A stretch of DNA of 47,758 nucleotides from a virus. The stretch covers positions 1 to 47,758 of IMG/VR virus record IMGVR_UViG_3300035698_010891. The stretch is one strand, 5' to 3'. The notes below the pieces were generated by a model. That model saw only the letters and a program-made list of their open reading frames with translations, had not been told where the DNA came from and made no database searches. Position 1 is the first letter of the stretch. Every line of letters starts with the position of its first letter. The position numbers and the translations under genes are program-made. Of the stretch, positions 39,732 through 47,653 are shown piece after piece.

Positions 39732-39982
39732 CTTTATTTGAAGTCGATAATGACAATATTGTTGCTCCCGAAATATTGATTATACGCCTACGGAATAGTC
39801 GTGCGTTTAAATGTTATCTGTGCGGACAACATTCACCACGATCTATAAATCAATATACCTGCAACGGGAGACAGTTTTATTATGCAGTATGTCAAAGCTG
39901 CAAGCAGGAAGATGATTGGCAAAATCGTATTGAGCAAAAGATCAAAGTCGAGTTACCTATTAGGAGTGGCAAAGATGTTTAA
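39728..39982 (+). CDS. Small zinc-finger protein
   Basis: An 84-residue protein from ATG 39728. KCYLCGQH and AVCQSCKQ give four Cys. It overlaps the previous stop (ATGA). Function unknown. Confidence 0.5.
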   Translation: MTLFEVDNDNIVAPEILIIRLRNSRAFKCYLCGQHSPRSINQYTCNGRQFYYAVCQSCKQEDDWQNRIEQKIKVELPIRSGKDV

Positions 39983-40196
39983 AGTAGGCGACATTGTTGA
40001 AGTATCTGTGACCAAAAGATATACCTTTTATTATCCAGATGAAAGGAAACGTTTCAAGAATATTGGAGTAATTACCAATATCGAAACCAGACGGGGCGTT
40101 GGGCCTTATCCAATTGAAGTAAGATCAAGAAAGAACAACATTTACATGGGCTGCTATGATGCCAAGAGTCTGACTCTTATCAAAAAAGGAAAATAA
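39975..40196 (+). CDS. Small SH3-like protein (paralogue family)
   Basis: A 73-residue protein from ATG 39975. VGDIVEVSVTKRY, then NIGVITNIE and PYPIEVRSRKNN follow the same barrel pattern as 32531 and 35843. It is closest to the proteins at 41957 and 47290. Confidence 0.6.
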   Translation: MFKVGDIVEVSVTKRYTFYYPDERKRFKNIGVITNIETRRGVGPYPIEVRSRKNNIYMGCYDAKSLTLIKKGK

Positions 40197-40199
40197 ACA

Positions 40200-40412
40200 A
40201 TGGCTTATACTAATAAAAATTACAAGACAAAGAAACAGATGAAAGAGGACTTCAAGAACGGTATTCAGATACCTGTTTACCAGCCAGGATTCTTTGGACC
40301 TGATATCCAAGATGGTTTGTGTGCTATCGAAGGGCCACATTATCCCGCTCCCCATACGTGGTATGCAAGCGTTGAAGTCAAGGATGGTGTGATTATAAAA
40401 ATTAAGGGATAA
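40200..40412 (+). CDS. Conserved small phage-like protein
   Basis: A 70-residue protein with AAGGA upstream. It contains YKTKKQMKED and PAPHTWYASVEVKDG, a pattern I associate with small phage proteins of unknown function. No domain recognised. Confidence 0.5.
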   Translation: MAYTNKNYKTKKQMKEDFKNGIQIPVYQPGFFGPDIQDGLCAIEGPHYPAPHTWYASVEVKDGVIIKIKG

Positions 40413-40416
40413 AACT

Positions 40417-40620
40417 GTGGATGACAAAAATACTATTGACTTCTTGCGCGAGCTAGTTAAGGATCTTGATAGAGCAAGCAAGCATAAGGGCATTAGGATT
40501 GCATACTTGAAGAATGCTCTTAAGATTATTGAAGAAAAGGCTACTAATCCACTTATTGAAACTATTGGAATAGTCCTTGAAGAGATTCGAGAAATCGCCA
40601 AAGAGACTATTAGGGAATAA
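40417..40620 (+). CDS. Small helical protein, GTG start
   Basis: A 67-residue helical protein from GTG 40417. Charged heptad-like pattern suggests a coiled coil. No family recognised. Confidence 0.45.
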   Translation: MDDKNTIDFLRELVKDLDRASKHKGIRIAYLKNALKIIEEKATNPLIETIGIVLEEIREIAKETIRE

Positions 40621-40624
40621 GACT

Positions 40625-40828
40625 ATGGATGCATTCTTAGAGAAACTTGACGCGAAAATTCAAGATAATATTGTTAACTATTACGGACTTGTTGCAGAGT
40701 ATGACACGCTTACTGATGCGACAACAGTAGGTGAAGTAGAAAAATTATTGTCGCGAATGAACTTTTGCTTAGTTAGGGATCGGGTTCTTGCAGAAATAAA
40801 GACAATATATCTTGAATCCCAGAGTTAG
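40625..40828 (+). CDS. Small helical hypothetical protein
   Basis: A 67-residue protein from ATG 40625, 4 bases after the previous stop. Acidic to neutral helices. Its stop lies inside the hairpin at 40821-40847. Confidence 0.45.
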   Translation: MDAFLEKLDAKIQDNIVNYYGLVAEYDTLTDATTVGEVEKLLSRMNFCLVRDRVLAEIKTIYLESQS

Positions 40829-40887
40829 GAACCGCGCACCTAACTCTGTTCCGAAGGGGCGGCGTCCTCCCTTTCCGCCGCCCCTTC
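40821..40887 (+). terminator. Tandem terminator-like hairpins
   Basis: First hairpin AGAGTTAGG (40821-40829) with CCTAACTCT (40839-40847). Second, stronger, GAAGGGGCGGCG (40853-40864) with CGCCGCCCCTTC (40876-40887) around 11 bases. No T run follows, so termination may need Rho, or these protect transcript ends. They split the small-gene block. Confidence 0.6.
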
Positions 40888-40906
40888 ACTTATCCAAGAG
40901 GTAATC

Positions 40907-41083
40907 ATGCTTGAAGAAAAAACTTATCAAATTTATCGAAAGATTGCAAAAACCAAAGCTGAGATATATCTTATAAATATTGCCATCGAAAAGATGGACA
41001 AAGAAGCAAGGATTTTCAAATCAATAATACTCGTATCAGTATTCTTCATTGTATTTGGTATTACCTATATCTTAGGAAGCTAA
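40907..41083 (+). CDS. Small membrane protein, 58 residues
   Basis: ATG 40907 with AAGAGG upstream. The first about 36 residues form a charged helix; residues 39-56 (SIILVSVFFIVFGITYI) form one membrane segment, with the charged part probably cytoplasmic. It could be a host-membrane modulator. Confidence 0.6.
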   Translation: MLEEKTYQIYRKIAKTKAEIYLINIAIEKMDKEARIFKSIILVSVFFIVFGITYILGS

Positions 41084-41098
41084 CTGAGGAGACTTGAA

Positions 41099-41512
41099 AT
41101 GAACATGGATTTATATGGTCGTAATCCGAAGAATGAAATTGGCATGGACTTTCGAGCAAACATCTGGTCTTGGCGTCCTATATGGGATGCTATCAATGAA
41201 ACAGGTATCATAGATCAAGCTATGATGGACTCGATGTCTTTCAAGGATGGGGCTGGTCCAAAGGATCAAGAAACCTGCGACAAACTTGCAGATGCTCTTG
41301 AAGAAATGATAAAGGATTATTCTGATTCTCAAAGTATACATCTCGCAGAATTTGCATCCGAAACCGTGCGTAAGATAGTCCGTGAAAGAGAAAAAGAACT
41401 CGCTATCTCAATGTTTTGTCAAAAGGAAGAAGTACTCTATGCAACCGACGGCAAACATTTGCGGGAGTTTATAGCTTTTTTACGTAATTGTGGTGGCTTT
41501 GAAGTTTGTTAA
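41099..41512 (+). CDS. Tandem paralogue A (DLYGRNPKNE protein)
   Basis: A 137-residue protein with MDLYGRNPKNEIG, then SWRPIWDAI, and a C-terminal YATDGKHLREFIAFLRNCGG shared with the next gene. A clear tandem duplicate. Found in phages as an unknown conserved protein. Confidence 0.65.
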   Translation: MNMDLYGRNPKNEIGMDFRANIWSWRPIWDAINETGIIDQAMMDSMSFKDGAGPKDQETCDKLADALEEMIKDYSDSQSIHLAEFASETVRKIVREREKELAISMFCQKEEVLYATDGKHLREFIAFLRNCGGFEVC

Positions 41513-41524
41513 GGAGACTTGAAA

Positions 41525-41947
41525 ATGGGTATGGACTTACATGGCCGTAATCCGAAGAATGAAGTTGGTAAATACTTTAGAGCAGATATCTGGTCTTGGC
41601 GCCCTATTTACAGCGCGATTGTCGAATCAGAAATAATCAAAGACTACAAGATGCTTGACTTAATGTCTTACAACGAAGGCGCCGGCCCTGAAAACCAAGA
41701 GACCTGTGACAAGTTAGCATTCTGGTTTGAGGGACGAGCGATAGGCTACGGGGATCATGACCTAATTGGCCTTGGTGAATTTGCCAGTGGCAAATGTCGC
41801 GACATGATCAACGAGCAGATTAGCATTATTGAAGAGACAATTCCTGCGTCTTTTAAGGGCGATCGGCCAGTATATGCAACCGACGGTGCGCATTTGCGGA
41901 AGTTTATAACTTTTTTACGTAATTGTGGTGGCTTCAGAGTTTATTAA
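41525..41947 (+). CDS. Tandem paralogue B (DLHGRNPKNE protein)
   Basis: A 140-residue protein starting at ATG 41525 with AAGGAGACTTGAAA. It keeps GRNPKNEVG, SWRPIYSAI, GPENQETCDKLA and the C-terminal RKFITFLRNCGG. Identity with copy A is high at both ends and lower in the middle. Confidence 0.65.
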   Translation: MGMDLHGRNPKNEVGKYFRADIWSWRPIYSAIVESEIIKDYKMLDLMSYNEGAGPENQETCDKLAFWFEGRAIGYGDHDLIGLGEFASGKCRDMINEQISIIEETIPASFKGDRPVYATDGAHLRKFITFLRNCGGFRVY

Positions 41948-41956
41948 GGAAAGACA

Positions 41957-42175
41957 ATGTATAAGAAACCTGAACCTTTCAGCATAGGCGACAAAATTAA
42001 AATAAAATTGTCGAAAACACATAGCCATTATGCCCCTGTGTGGCGGGCTCGATTTAAGAATCGTGGGGTGGTAAGGAAAATTATTTTAGATAGTAGATAT
42101 CCATATTATGTCTACTCCCGTAAAGAAGGTTATTTTATTGGCAGATTTGCTTTTAATGAATTAACGAAAGGATAA
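41957..42175 (+). CDS. Small SH3-like protein (paralogue family)
   Basis: A 72-residue protein: IGDKIKIKLSKTHSHY, then NRGVVRKIILDSRYPYYVY, matching the proteins at 39975 and 47290. Basic. Confidence 0.6.
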   Translation: MYKKPEPFSIGDKIKIKLSKTHSHYAPVWRARFKNRGVVRKIILDSRYPYYVYSRKEGYFIGRFAFNELTKG

Positions 42176-42179
42176 CATT

Positions 42180-42617
42180 ATGCCATCAGGACGTTGGGTG
42201 AATCATTTCTTTGAGATTTGCGAGGCAGTAGCCAAGATGTCTGAGGATAATTCATCAGGAATTGGTTGTGTAATTACTAAAGACCGTGTAATCTTAGCAA
42301 CAGGATACAATGGACACCCCCGTGGTGTTAAGCATCGTGACTTTGTATCAGGAGACCCTGAGAAATATCTTTATACAGAGCATGCTGAGCGAAATGCTAT
42401 ATACAATGCGGCACGAATAGGTGTATCGCTTGTTGGCGCTGAACTCTATGTGCTTGGACGCCCATGTGCTGATTGTGCGCGAGGGATTATACAGTCGGGA
42501 ATTCGGCGTGTATATATTAAAACTGAATATCAACTCCATAAAAGATGGAAAGCATCTTGTGATGCCGCCCTTATTATGATGGGCGAAGCAGATATCGAAA
42601 TAATATTAGGAAAATAA
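42180..42617 (+). CDS. Deoxycytidylate (dCMP) deaminase
   Basis: A 145-residue protein with TEHAERNAIYNAA (zinc ligand His68 and catalytic Glu70) and GRPCADCARGI (zinc ligands Cys96 and Cys99), the dCMP/cytidine deaminase signature. It makes dUMP for dTTP synthesis. No thymidylate synthase is visible nearby. Confidence 0.9.
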   Translation: MPSGRWVNHFFEICEAVAKMSEDNSSGIGCVITKDRVILATGYNGHPRGVKHRDFVSGDPEKYLYTEHAERNAIYNAARIGVSLVGAELYVLGRPCADCARGIIQSGIRRVYIKTEYQLHKRWKASCDAALIMMGEADIEIILGK

Positions 42618-42632
42618 AAAAAGGAGACAATA

Positions 42633-43508
42633 ATGCCAAAACCAATAACATATCTATCGCCGAGTTCTTTGATGCTTTTTGAACGTGACCCTGAATACTT
42701 CTATAAAACGAAAATTCTTGGACACGCTAAGGAAGAACAAACCAAGCCAATGGTAGTTGGAACAGGTTTTGATGCCTTTGTCAAACACGCTATTGATCCA
42801 GAGATCAATGCGTATGAAATGATAAAAGATGGCGTTGATTCAAATGACCTTATGGATTTTGCAATCAAAGGCGGCAAAGAATGCTTCGGATTCTACAAGA
42901 ATTCTGGAGCTCTTGCCTCTTTGATGCTCGAAATGGGGGCGTCGAAACCTGATGTAATTGGGCAGGTTAATAGAATGGTCAAAGGCGTCCCGCTTCATGG
43001 GCGCCCTGACTTGAAGTTCATACTTAAGTCCGACATCATTGTCATAGACTGGAAAGTTAATGGCTTTTGTTCAGTAGCTTCACCGGCTCCAGAATACATC
43101 AAGCTATGGGATGCTCTTGGAAATGAAAAAGGTGCGCATAAGAATGCAACACCAATGATTACAGAATCAGGTATCATAGTAAATGCTTCCAGTAACTTGG
43201 AAGATATTAATAAAAACTGGGCAACACAGTTAGCAACATATTCTTGGGTTCTTGGCATCGATGTTGGGGACACTGACTTCATCGTAGGCCTCGACCAGAT
43301 TGTTTGGAGCAGGAAGCATGAACCACGATGCGCGAAGCATCGGTATCGAATCAGCGCTGAGTTTCAATATGGCCTGATGGACCGTTACAAAGATCTTTGG
43401 GATAAGGTGCAAACAGGTAAGTTTCTGGGCGAAAACACAGAAGCTCGAAGTCAAATTCTTGAAGACTCAGAGAATATTCCAAATGACTGGCTTAAACGAG
43501 CTCGATAA
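42633..43508 (+). CDS. PD-(D/E)XK exonuclease (RecB/DUF3799-like)
   Basis: A 291-residue protein with AAGGAG before ATG 42633. LSPSSLMLFERDPEYFY is the entry motif. VVGTGFDAFVKHAID resembles motif I of the family, GRPDL (about 123-127) and IDWKVNG (138-144) give the catalytic D...DxK, and QLATYSWVLG gives the QxxxY helix. These are lambda-exonuclease/RecB-type features, so it should degrade DNA ends in recombination. Confidence 0.82.
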   Translation: MPKPITYLSPSSLMLFERDPEYFYKTKILGHAKEEQTKPMVVGTGFDAFVKHAIDPEINAYEMIKDGVDSNDLMDFAIKGGKECFGFYKNSGALASLMLEMGASKPDVIGQVNRMVKGVPLHGRPDLKFILKSDIIVIDWKVNGFCSVASPAPEYIKLWDALGNEKGAHKNATPMITESGIIVNASSNLEDINKNWATQLATYSWVLGIDVGDTDFIVGLDQIVWSRKHEPRCAKHRYRISAEFQYGLMDRYKDLWDKVQTGKFLGENTEARSQILEDSENIPNDWLKRAR

Positions 43509-43524
43509 TTTAGGAGATAGTAAA

Positions 43525-43773
43525 ATGAAGATTACTATAGATACTATAGATCATGCACCTGCATGTTATGCCCTATGTATTGTTACTGAACAGGGTTTTT
43601 GGGATGCTGATGATTCTAGCATCCTAATTCAAAATGACTCCGAGTTCACGCAATTAGCAATAGACTTTGGGTGGTTTGACACCAACATGCACGATATCGA
43701 TGGGGCGATAAGCTATTTAGATAGTATTGTTGGTTCCGGTATCGTGATTGATGACCCTGGATATTTTACTTAG
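43525..43773 (+). CDS. Small acidic hypothetical protein
   Basis: An 82-residue acidic protein from ATG 43525 with AGGAG upstream. Beta-rich with Asp-rich turns. No family recognised. Confidence 0.5.
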   Translation: MKITIDTIDHAPACYALCIVTEQGFWDADDSSILIQNDSEFTQLAIDFGWFDTNMHDIDGAISYLDSIVGSGIVIDDPGYFT

Positions 43774-43781
43774 GAGACAAA

Positions 43782-44090
43782 ATGAGTAAAGAATTTGACT
43801 TCGACATATTTAACTCACGTTGGGTAGATGTCAAAGAAGAAGTGGTTAAGATGTGTTGCGATGCCTATAGCGAAGGCATTAAGGCATCCACTACAGTGGC
43901 TGTGGATACTAAAGTGGCTGTGGATACTAAAGTGCTAAATGAAATCATAGACAAGTTAGAAAATGTCTGTTTGCATCATGGTATCAAAATAGCGCATAGA
44001 CTAGAACACGAAACCAAAGAAAAATTTCTTATCTTTTCAATTACTAACTTGATTACACGGCTTGATCAATACTTGGAGACGAAAGAATGA
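43782..44090 (+). CDS. Small helical protein with internal repeat
   Basis: A 102-residue protein with AGGAG upstream. A tandem repeat (VAVDTKVAVDTKV, from 43896) marks a recent 18-base duplication. It overlaps the next gene as ATGA. Confidence 0.5.
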   Translation: MSKEFDFDIFNSRWVDVKEEVVKMCCDAYSEGIKASTTVAVDTKVAVDTKVLNEIIDKLENVCLHHGIKIAHRLEHETKEKFLIFSITNLITRLDQYLETKE

Positions 44091-44914
44091 GTAAAGGAAT
44101 TTTGATCTTGTGGATCATATTATCCATAGGATGTAAAACGGTTCCAGTAGTAAGACCCGCGCCGCAGGCTCAGTTCAAATCGGCGGCGGACTTGACTACA
44201 ACATTGAAGAATGATGCTATAGGAATTAAAGAGAAAGGAACAGAACCCCAGAGTGTGGAGTCTAAGAGGCTAGTAACTGGACTGGATGTTATTCAATTGC
44301 TTACTGGGCCTGGAAAAGTTATACTGAAAATGACACCACAGGAACTTGAAAAGATCAAGCAAAATGTCATTGTGGAACTTGTCGATAGGCAAGTTGCTTT
44401 AGAGACAAATGAAACAACACAGGCACAAGCCCACGCAGATATTGCTGACCAAGTTTTGAATACAAAACAAAAGGATATTAGATTTCATCTTATTACGATA
44501 TTACTTACTACGCTTTTGACAGTGGGCGTCATGATATGGTGGTCGCCTACACGGAAGTTTGCTCCATTTGGCGCTATTGCTGGTATTGGGGCATTGGTTT
44601 TTGTGATTTTAGGATCGATAGTTAAGGATATACTGCTTGTAGTTGTTGTAGCAGGGGTTCTTGGCGGGGTATATCTGGTTATTTTGTATATCCTAGAAAC
44701 TCGGAAAGCTAAAACCAAAGCCACAATGGTGGGTGTCATGGCTATAGCTATCGAAAATACTAAGGATAAAGTTCTTAAAGATAAAGTGGCAACTATTTCT
44801 AGAATTGCGGGTGTATCCGATAGCATGCATAGAGAACTTGTTAAACATGATCTTGCTAAAAACTCTATCGAGTTTCCTGTTAGCGATCAAACTATTGCCG
44901 GCTTTAAGAAATAA
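44087..44914 (+). CDS. Putative lipoprotein with three membrane segments
   Basis: A 275-residue protein. The N-terminus has a short hydrophobic stretch and a lipobox LSIGC with Cys at 16, typical of lipoproteins. After a charged region come three hydrophobic segments (about 135-152, 160-178, 180-203), then a basic helical tail. A periplasmic or membrane role in lysis, superinfection exclusion or envelope modification is possible; the sequence does not decide it. Confidence 0.6.
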   Translation: MSKGILILWIILSIGCKTVPVVRPAPQAQFKSAADLTTTLKNDAIGIKEKGTEPQSVESKRLVTGLDVIQLLTGPGKVILKMTPQELEKIKQNVIVELVDRQVALETNETTQAQAHADIADQVLNTKQKDIRFHLITILLTTLLTVGVMIWWSPTRKFAPFGAIAGIGALVFVILGSIVKDILLVVVVAGVLGGVYLVILYILETRKAKTKATMVGVMAIAIENTKDKVLKDKVATISRIAGVSDSMHRELVKHDLAKNSIEFPVSDQTIAGFKK

Positions 44915-44927
44915 GGGGGGAAAGGCT

Positions 44928-45395
44928 ATGAGAAAAGTAGAATTAAATTTGTACTCTTATGAAGAACTTTCTGACGAAGCAAAGATCATTGCACGAGATA
45001 TTTTCGTGACAACAGGCCAATATCCTCCTGAAAACTGGACAGATTCTTTTTTGAATGTAATGTGGAATATTGGTGTTCAAATCTTCAACTATAGGTTTGA
45101 TAACTCTACTGTTACTATCAAGTATCTGGATGATGCAACTTCAACTGCTCAGATGATTTTAGAATCGTACGACTCTGAACATCCACTGCATGTTATTGCT
45201 ATTGAGTTCAAACGTAATGGAATAATGGCCGGTGCTCGCGTTTTTAATGACGGTATATGTGACTATATTATTAGATACCTAGCTATGGTGTACTTAAAGA
45301 TAACTACTGAAGAGGAATTTGCTGCCTATGCCATTTCTCTAAAGTATGAGTTCTTTGGAAGTGGGCATCATTTTGGAGAGTATCTAAAATGTTAG
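44928..45395 (+). CDS. Phage protein with antitoxin-like N-terminus
   Basis: A 155-residue protein from ATG 44928. The start LYSYEELSDEAKIIARD resembles phage proteins annotated as antitoxins of toxin-antitoxin stability systems. Its first two-thirds are beta/alpha mixed. No toxin partner is apparent nearby. Confidence 0.5.
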   Translation: MRKVELNLYSYEELSDEAKIIARDIFVTTGQYPPENWTDSFLNVMWNIGVQIFNYRFDNSTVTIKYLDDATSTAQMILESYDSEHPLHVIAIEFKRNGIMAGARVFNDGICDYIIRYLAMVYLKITTEEEFAAYAISLKYEFFGSGHHFGEYLKC

Positions 45396-45631
45396 GAATC
45401 AAGGCTCCACATATCATAACTAGAGTTGCTATCGATATTCCAGCATACTGTTCTTGGGCAAGTTTCTTTGTTATCGTCGAGCAACAAGTTCATGGAGACA
45501 TAGAGGTAACATATTTCTATTTCGATAATTACGCAAAAGCATGCACCTTTGCTTTTGCTATCAAAGAGGTATCTGGTGACTTGGATTTAGGAATCATCAA
45601 TAACATTCCGAAGGAGAAACGAATATGGTAA
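45389..45631 (+). CDS. Small hypothetical protein
   Basis: An 80-residue protein overlapping the previous gene by 7 bases. Hydrophobic beta core (YCSWASFFVIVEQQV). No family recognised. Confidence 0.5.
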   Translation: MLGIKAPHIITRVAIDIPAYCSWASFFVIVEQQVHGDIEVTYFYFDNYAKACTFAFAIKEVSGDLDLGIINNIPKEKRIW

Positions 45632-45828
45632 TAGCTAGAATTCCTATTACATTGTATAATGGTAATGAGTGCAATGGATGCCCATGTCTGGATAAAAATG
45701 GATGTTTTGGTAGCCCTTTTTGTATAGCAAAGATGGGTAAGATTAAGATGAAGTATATAATAAGGCAAGGTTTCGAGCGTCTTATCTTTATCCGCCCGAT
45801 GACATGTAAAAAAAGGACACAAAGATGA
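45625..45828 (+). CDS. Cys-rich paralogue 1 (NECNGCPCLD family)
   Basis: A 67-residue protein with ITLYNGNECNGCPCLD, FCIAKMGKIKMKY and a C-terminal MTCKK. Closely related to the following gene; both start after a short overlap. Cys spacing suggests zinc or iron-sulfur binding. Confidence 0.6.
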   Translation: MVIARIPITLYNGNECNGCPCLDKNGCFGSPFCIAKMGKIKMKYIIRQGFERLIFIRPMTCKKRTQR

Positions 45829-46058
45829 AGATTAAAGTTCCCATTACGTTACATGATGATAATGAATGCAATGGATGCCCCTTGCTAGATAGGAATACTC
45901 GTTTCAATAAGCCTTTTTGTCTAGCAAAAATGGGTAAGATTACGATGAAGTTTAAAACTATCAATAAGACACATGGTGGCGGTTTCGAGTATCTTGCCTA
46001 TGTTCGACCTATTTCTTGTAAAAGAGGATATAAAAAAGATGAAGAAAATGTTAATTAA
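45825..46058 (+). CDS. Cys-rich paralogue 2 (NECNGCPLLD family)
   Basis: A 77-residue protein overlapping the previous stop (ATGA). Shares NECNGCPLLDRN, FCLAKMGKITMKF and RPISCKR with paralogue 1. A more distant third relative is at 46247 (CEGCKLL). Confidence 0.6.
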   Translation: MKIKVPITLHDDNECNGCPLLDRNTRFNKPFCLAKMGKITMKFKTINKTHGGGFEYLAYVRPISCKRGYKKDEENVN

Positions 46059-46257
46059 AGCTTTGGATATTTTGATGTTTGGCTTTTTAATTGGCACCAT
46101 AACAGCATTTGCTATATATAGAATCGGGTTAATCTTTATTTGGATAACCCTTAATTTTGGAATACTGGGGCTTACATCTGTGATAATTGGCCTACTGATG
46201 AGTGTGTATGCCATTCTCGCTTCAATAGGGTCGGAGATAAAAAGATATGATTTATAA
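46039..46257 (+). CDS. Small two-segment membrane protein
   Basis: A 72-residue protein from ATG 46039 (AGAGGA upstream). Two membrane stretches: LMFGFLIGTITAFAIYRIG and a second ending in LLMSVYAILA. Possibly a holin-like or envelope-acting protein, but charge pattern and context do not prove it. Confidence 0.55.
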   Translation: MKKMLIKALDILMFGFLIGTITAFAIYRIGLIFIWITLNFGILGLTSVIIGLLMSVYAILASIGSEIKRYDL

Positions 46258-46441
46258 AATCATAGTAGATTTAGATCTTAATTTTAAAACCAAATGTGAA
46301 GGATGCAAACTGCTTAATATTGATGTTACTACTTGGGGTAAGACCCAGGCAATTTCATACAAGTGTATGGCAGGTTTTAAGTTGAATCGTATAACCTTCA
46401 AGCGCCCAAAAGCGTGTATCAATAAGGAGATTAAAGAATGA
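46247..46441 (+). CDS. Small Cys-containing protein (distant third paralogue)
   Basis: A 64-residue protein with VDLDLNFKTKCEGCKLL and a C-terminal KRPKACINKE. The CxxC...C...C layout matches the pair at 45625 and 45825 loosely. Confidence 0.5.
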   Translation: MIYKIIVDLDLNFKTKCEGCKLLNIDVTTWGKTQAISYKCMAGFKLNRITFKRPKACINKEIKE

Positions 46442-46665
46442 AGATTACTAGAGTCACCGAAAGATACAATAATGATTTTTGTGCCGATATGATTTGTGAA
46501 CATTGTGGTGCTTATTATCATCTAACATCAGGATATGCCGACCATCACTACATGAATAGGGTAATACCCGCATTGACCTGTCTCACTTGTGGCAAGAATA
46601 GGGCGGGTGAGACTACTGCGCCCAACCCTCACGGTTTCGGGCATGTTTCAGGAGCTAAGTCATGA
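46438..46665 (+). CDS. Small zinc-ribbon protein
   Basis: A 75-residue protein overlapping the previous stop (ATGA). ICEHCGAYYHL and LTCLTCGKNR supply four Cys, plus several His. Basic. No family recognised. Confidence 0.55.
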   Translation: MKITRVTERYNNDFCADMICEHCGAYYHLTSGYADHHYMNRVIPALTCLTCGKNRAGETTAPNPHGFGHVSGAKS

Positions 46666-46892
46666 GCTATTGGGTAATTGAACAATTGGGTGCAGTAGAC
46701 TATGATGAAACGGCGGGTTTTGTTATCGAAGCAGAATCAGAAAAGGAGGCACGCGACCTTGCTCATGAAGAAGGATCACACGGGTTCGGCGGAACTTGGG
46801 AGGGGTGGCTTGATCCGAAACTGGCATCTTGCACAGAGTTAAAGTGCACAGGCAAGACACGAGTTATACTTATTGATTATAAGGCGGGATAA
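46662..46892 (+). CDS. Small acidic phage-like protein
   Basis: A 76-residue protein overlapping the previous stop (ATGA). Acidic helix (EAESEKEARDLAHEEGSH) followed by a Gly/Trp-rich part. I recognise the style of small phage proteins but no named family. Confidence 0.5.
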   Translation: MSYWVIEQLGAVDYDETAGFVIEAESEKEARDLAHEEGSHGFGGTWEGWLDPKLASCTELKCTGKTRVILIDYKAG

Positions 46893-46939
46893 AGCATACA
46901 AGTTGATGCTGGAAAATACTAAAAAAGAAGGAGAGGACA

Positions 46940-47275
46940 ATGGCTGATCGTAGAATCTTTACATGTGCCGGGTGTGGCCAAAATGTTGAAGCTGGAGTTG
47001 TAAAGACGCATATTTGCAAGAAGCCAATACCAATGGATCTTAAATGGGGCGACCTATTTGTTTTAAATATCAACGACGCCCAGTATACTGGATTCCTAGC
47101 ACATGAAAACTGTGATGGGGCTAAGCGTTCCTGTGGTGTTATTCTTACAGAAGCTGGTTACTGGCAGCGCATATATGGCACTTCTGTTTCAGTCCACGAG
47201 TCTACACCACCTTGTGAAGTATTACATTTGTGGTTGAGTCTTACAGGTTATACTTTCTATAAAATGTCAGACTAA
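46940..47275 (+). CDS. Small zinc-binding protein
   Basis: A 111-residue protein with AAGGAG upstream. TCAGCGQNV at the start and KTHICKKP form a CxxC...HxxC zinc site. C-terminal half beta-rich. No family recognised. Confidence 0.55.
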   Translation: MADRRIFTCAGCGQNVEAGVVKTHICKKPIPMDLKWGDLFVLNINDAQYTGFLAHENCDGAKRSCGVILTEAGYWQRIYGTSVSVHESTPPCEVLHLWLSLTGYTFYKMSD

Positions 47276-47289
47276 AAAGGAGTAGACAA

Positions 47290-47490
47290 ATGCTAAAGGT
47301 TGGTGATAAGGTTGTGATTCGTAAATTTGGACTGCCAAAAAATGTACAAAAGAAGTGCCGGCAGTATCATTGGAAGGGTGTTATTAGTAGCCTCCATCTA
47401 GAAATTGGCCACCCATTTTTTGTTGTTAGTAGGAAAGACCGTAATGTAATTTCAGTTTTTCATCCAAGCGAATTGCTAAAGGAGGTATAA
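47290..47490 (+). CDS. Small SH3-like protein (paralogue family)
   Basis: A 66-residue protein: LKVGDKVVIRKFGLP, then HWKGVISSLHLEIGHPFFVV, matching 39975 and 41957. Its stop touches the next ATG. Confidence 0.6.
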   Translation: MLKVGDKVVIRKFGLPKNVQKKCRQYHWKGVISSLHLEIGHPFFVVSRKDRNVISVFHPSELLKEV

Positions 47491-47653
47491 ATGGAAAGTA
47501 TTGATTTTGAAAATCTGCTTTGAAGCTTATGGTGTATCGCCTGAAATAACTAACTTCAAAGAACTTTGCGAAAAACTTGAGGAAATCCTTTTGAATGCTA
47601 AGGATCGTTCCTATGATGAGGGTCATGCAGATGGATGCCTACACATCGATTAA
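47491..47653 (+). CDS. Small gene with apparent +1 frameshift at CTT TGA
   Basis: ATG 47491 has AAAGGAGG upstream but the frame ends after 10 codons at TGA 47521. Skipping the T at 47521 joins a 43-codon frame ending at 47653, giving a coherent 53-residue protein (MESIDFENLL then EAYGVSPEIT...). The junction CTT TGA is the same codon pair used for +1 frameshifting in release-factor-2 genes, but a sequencing or assembly error in the TTT run is the simpler alternative. Confidence 0.5.
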
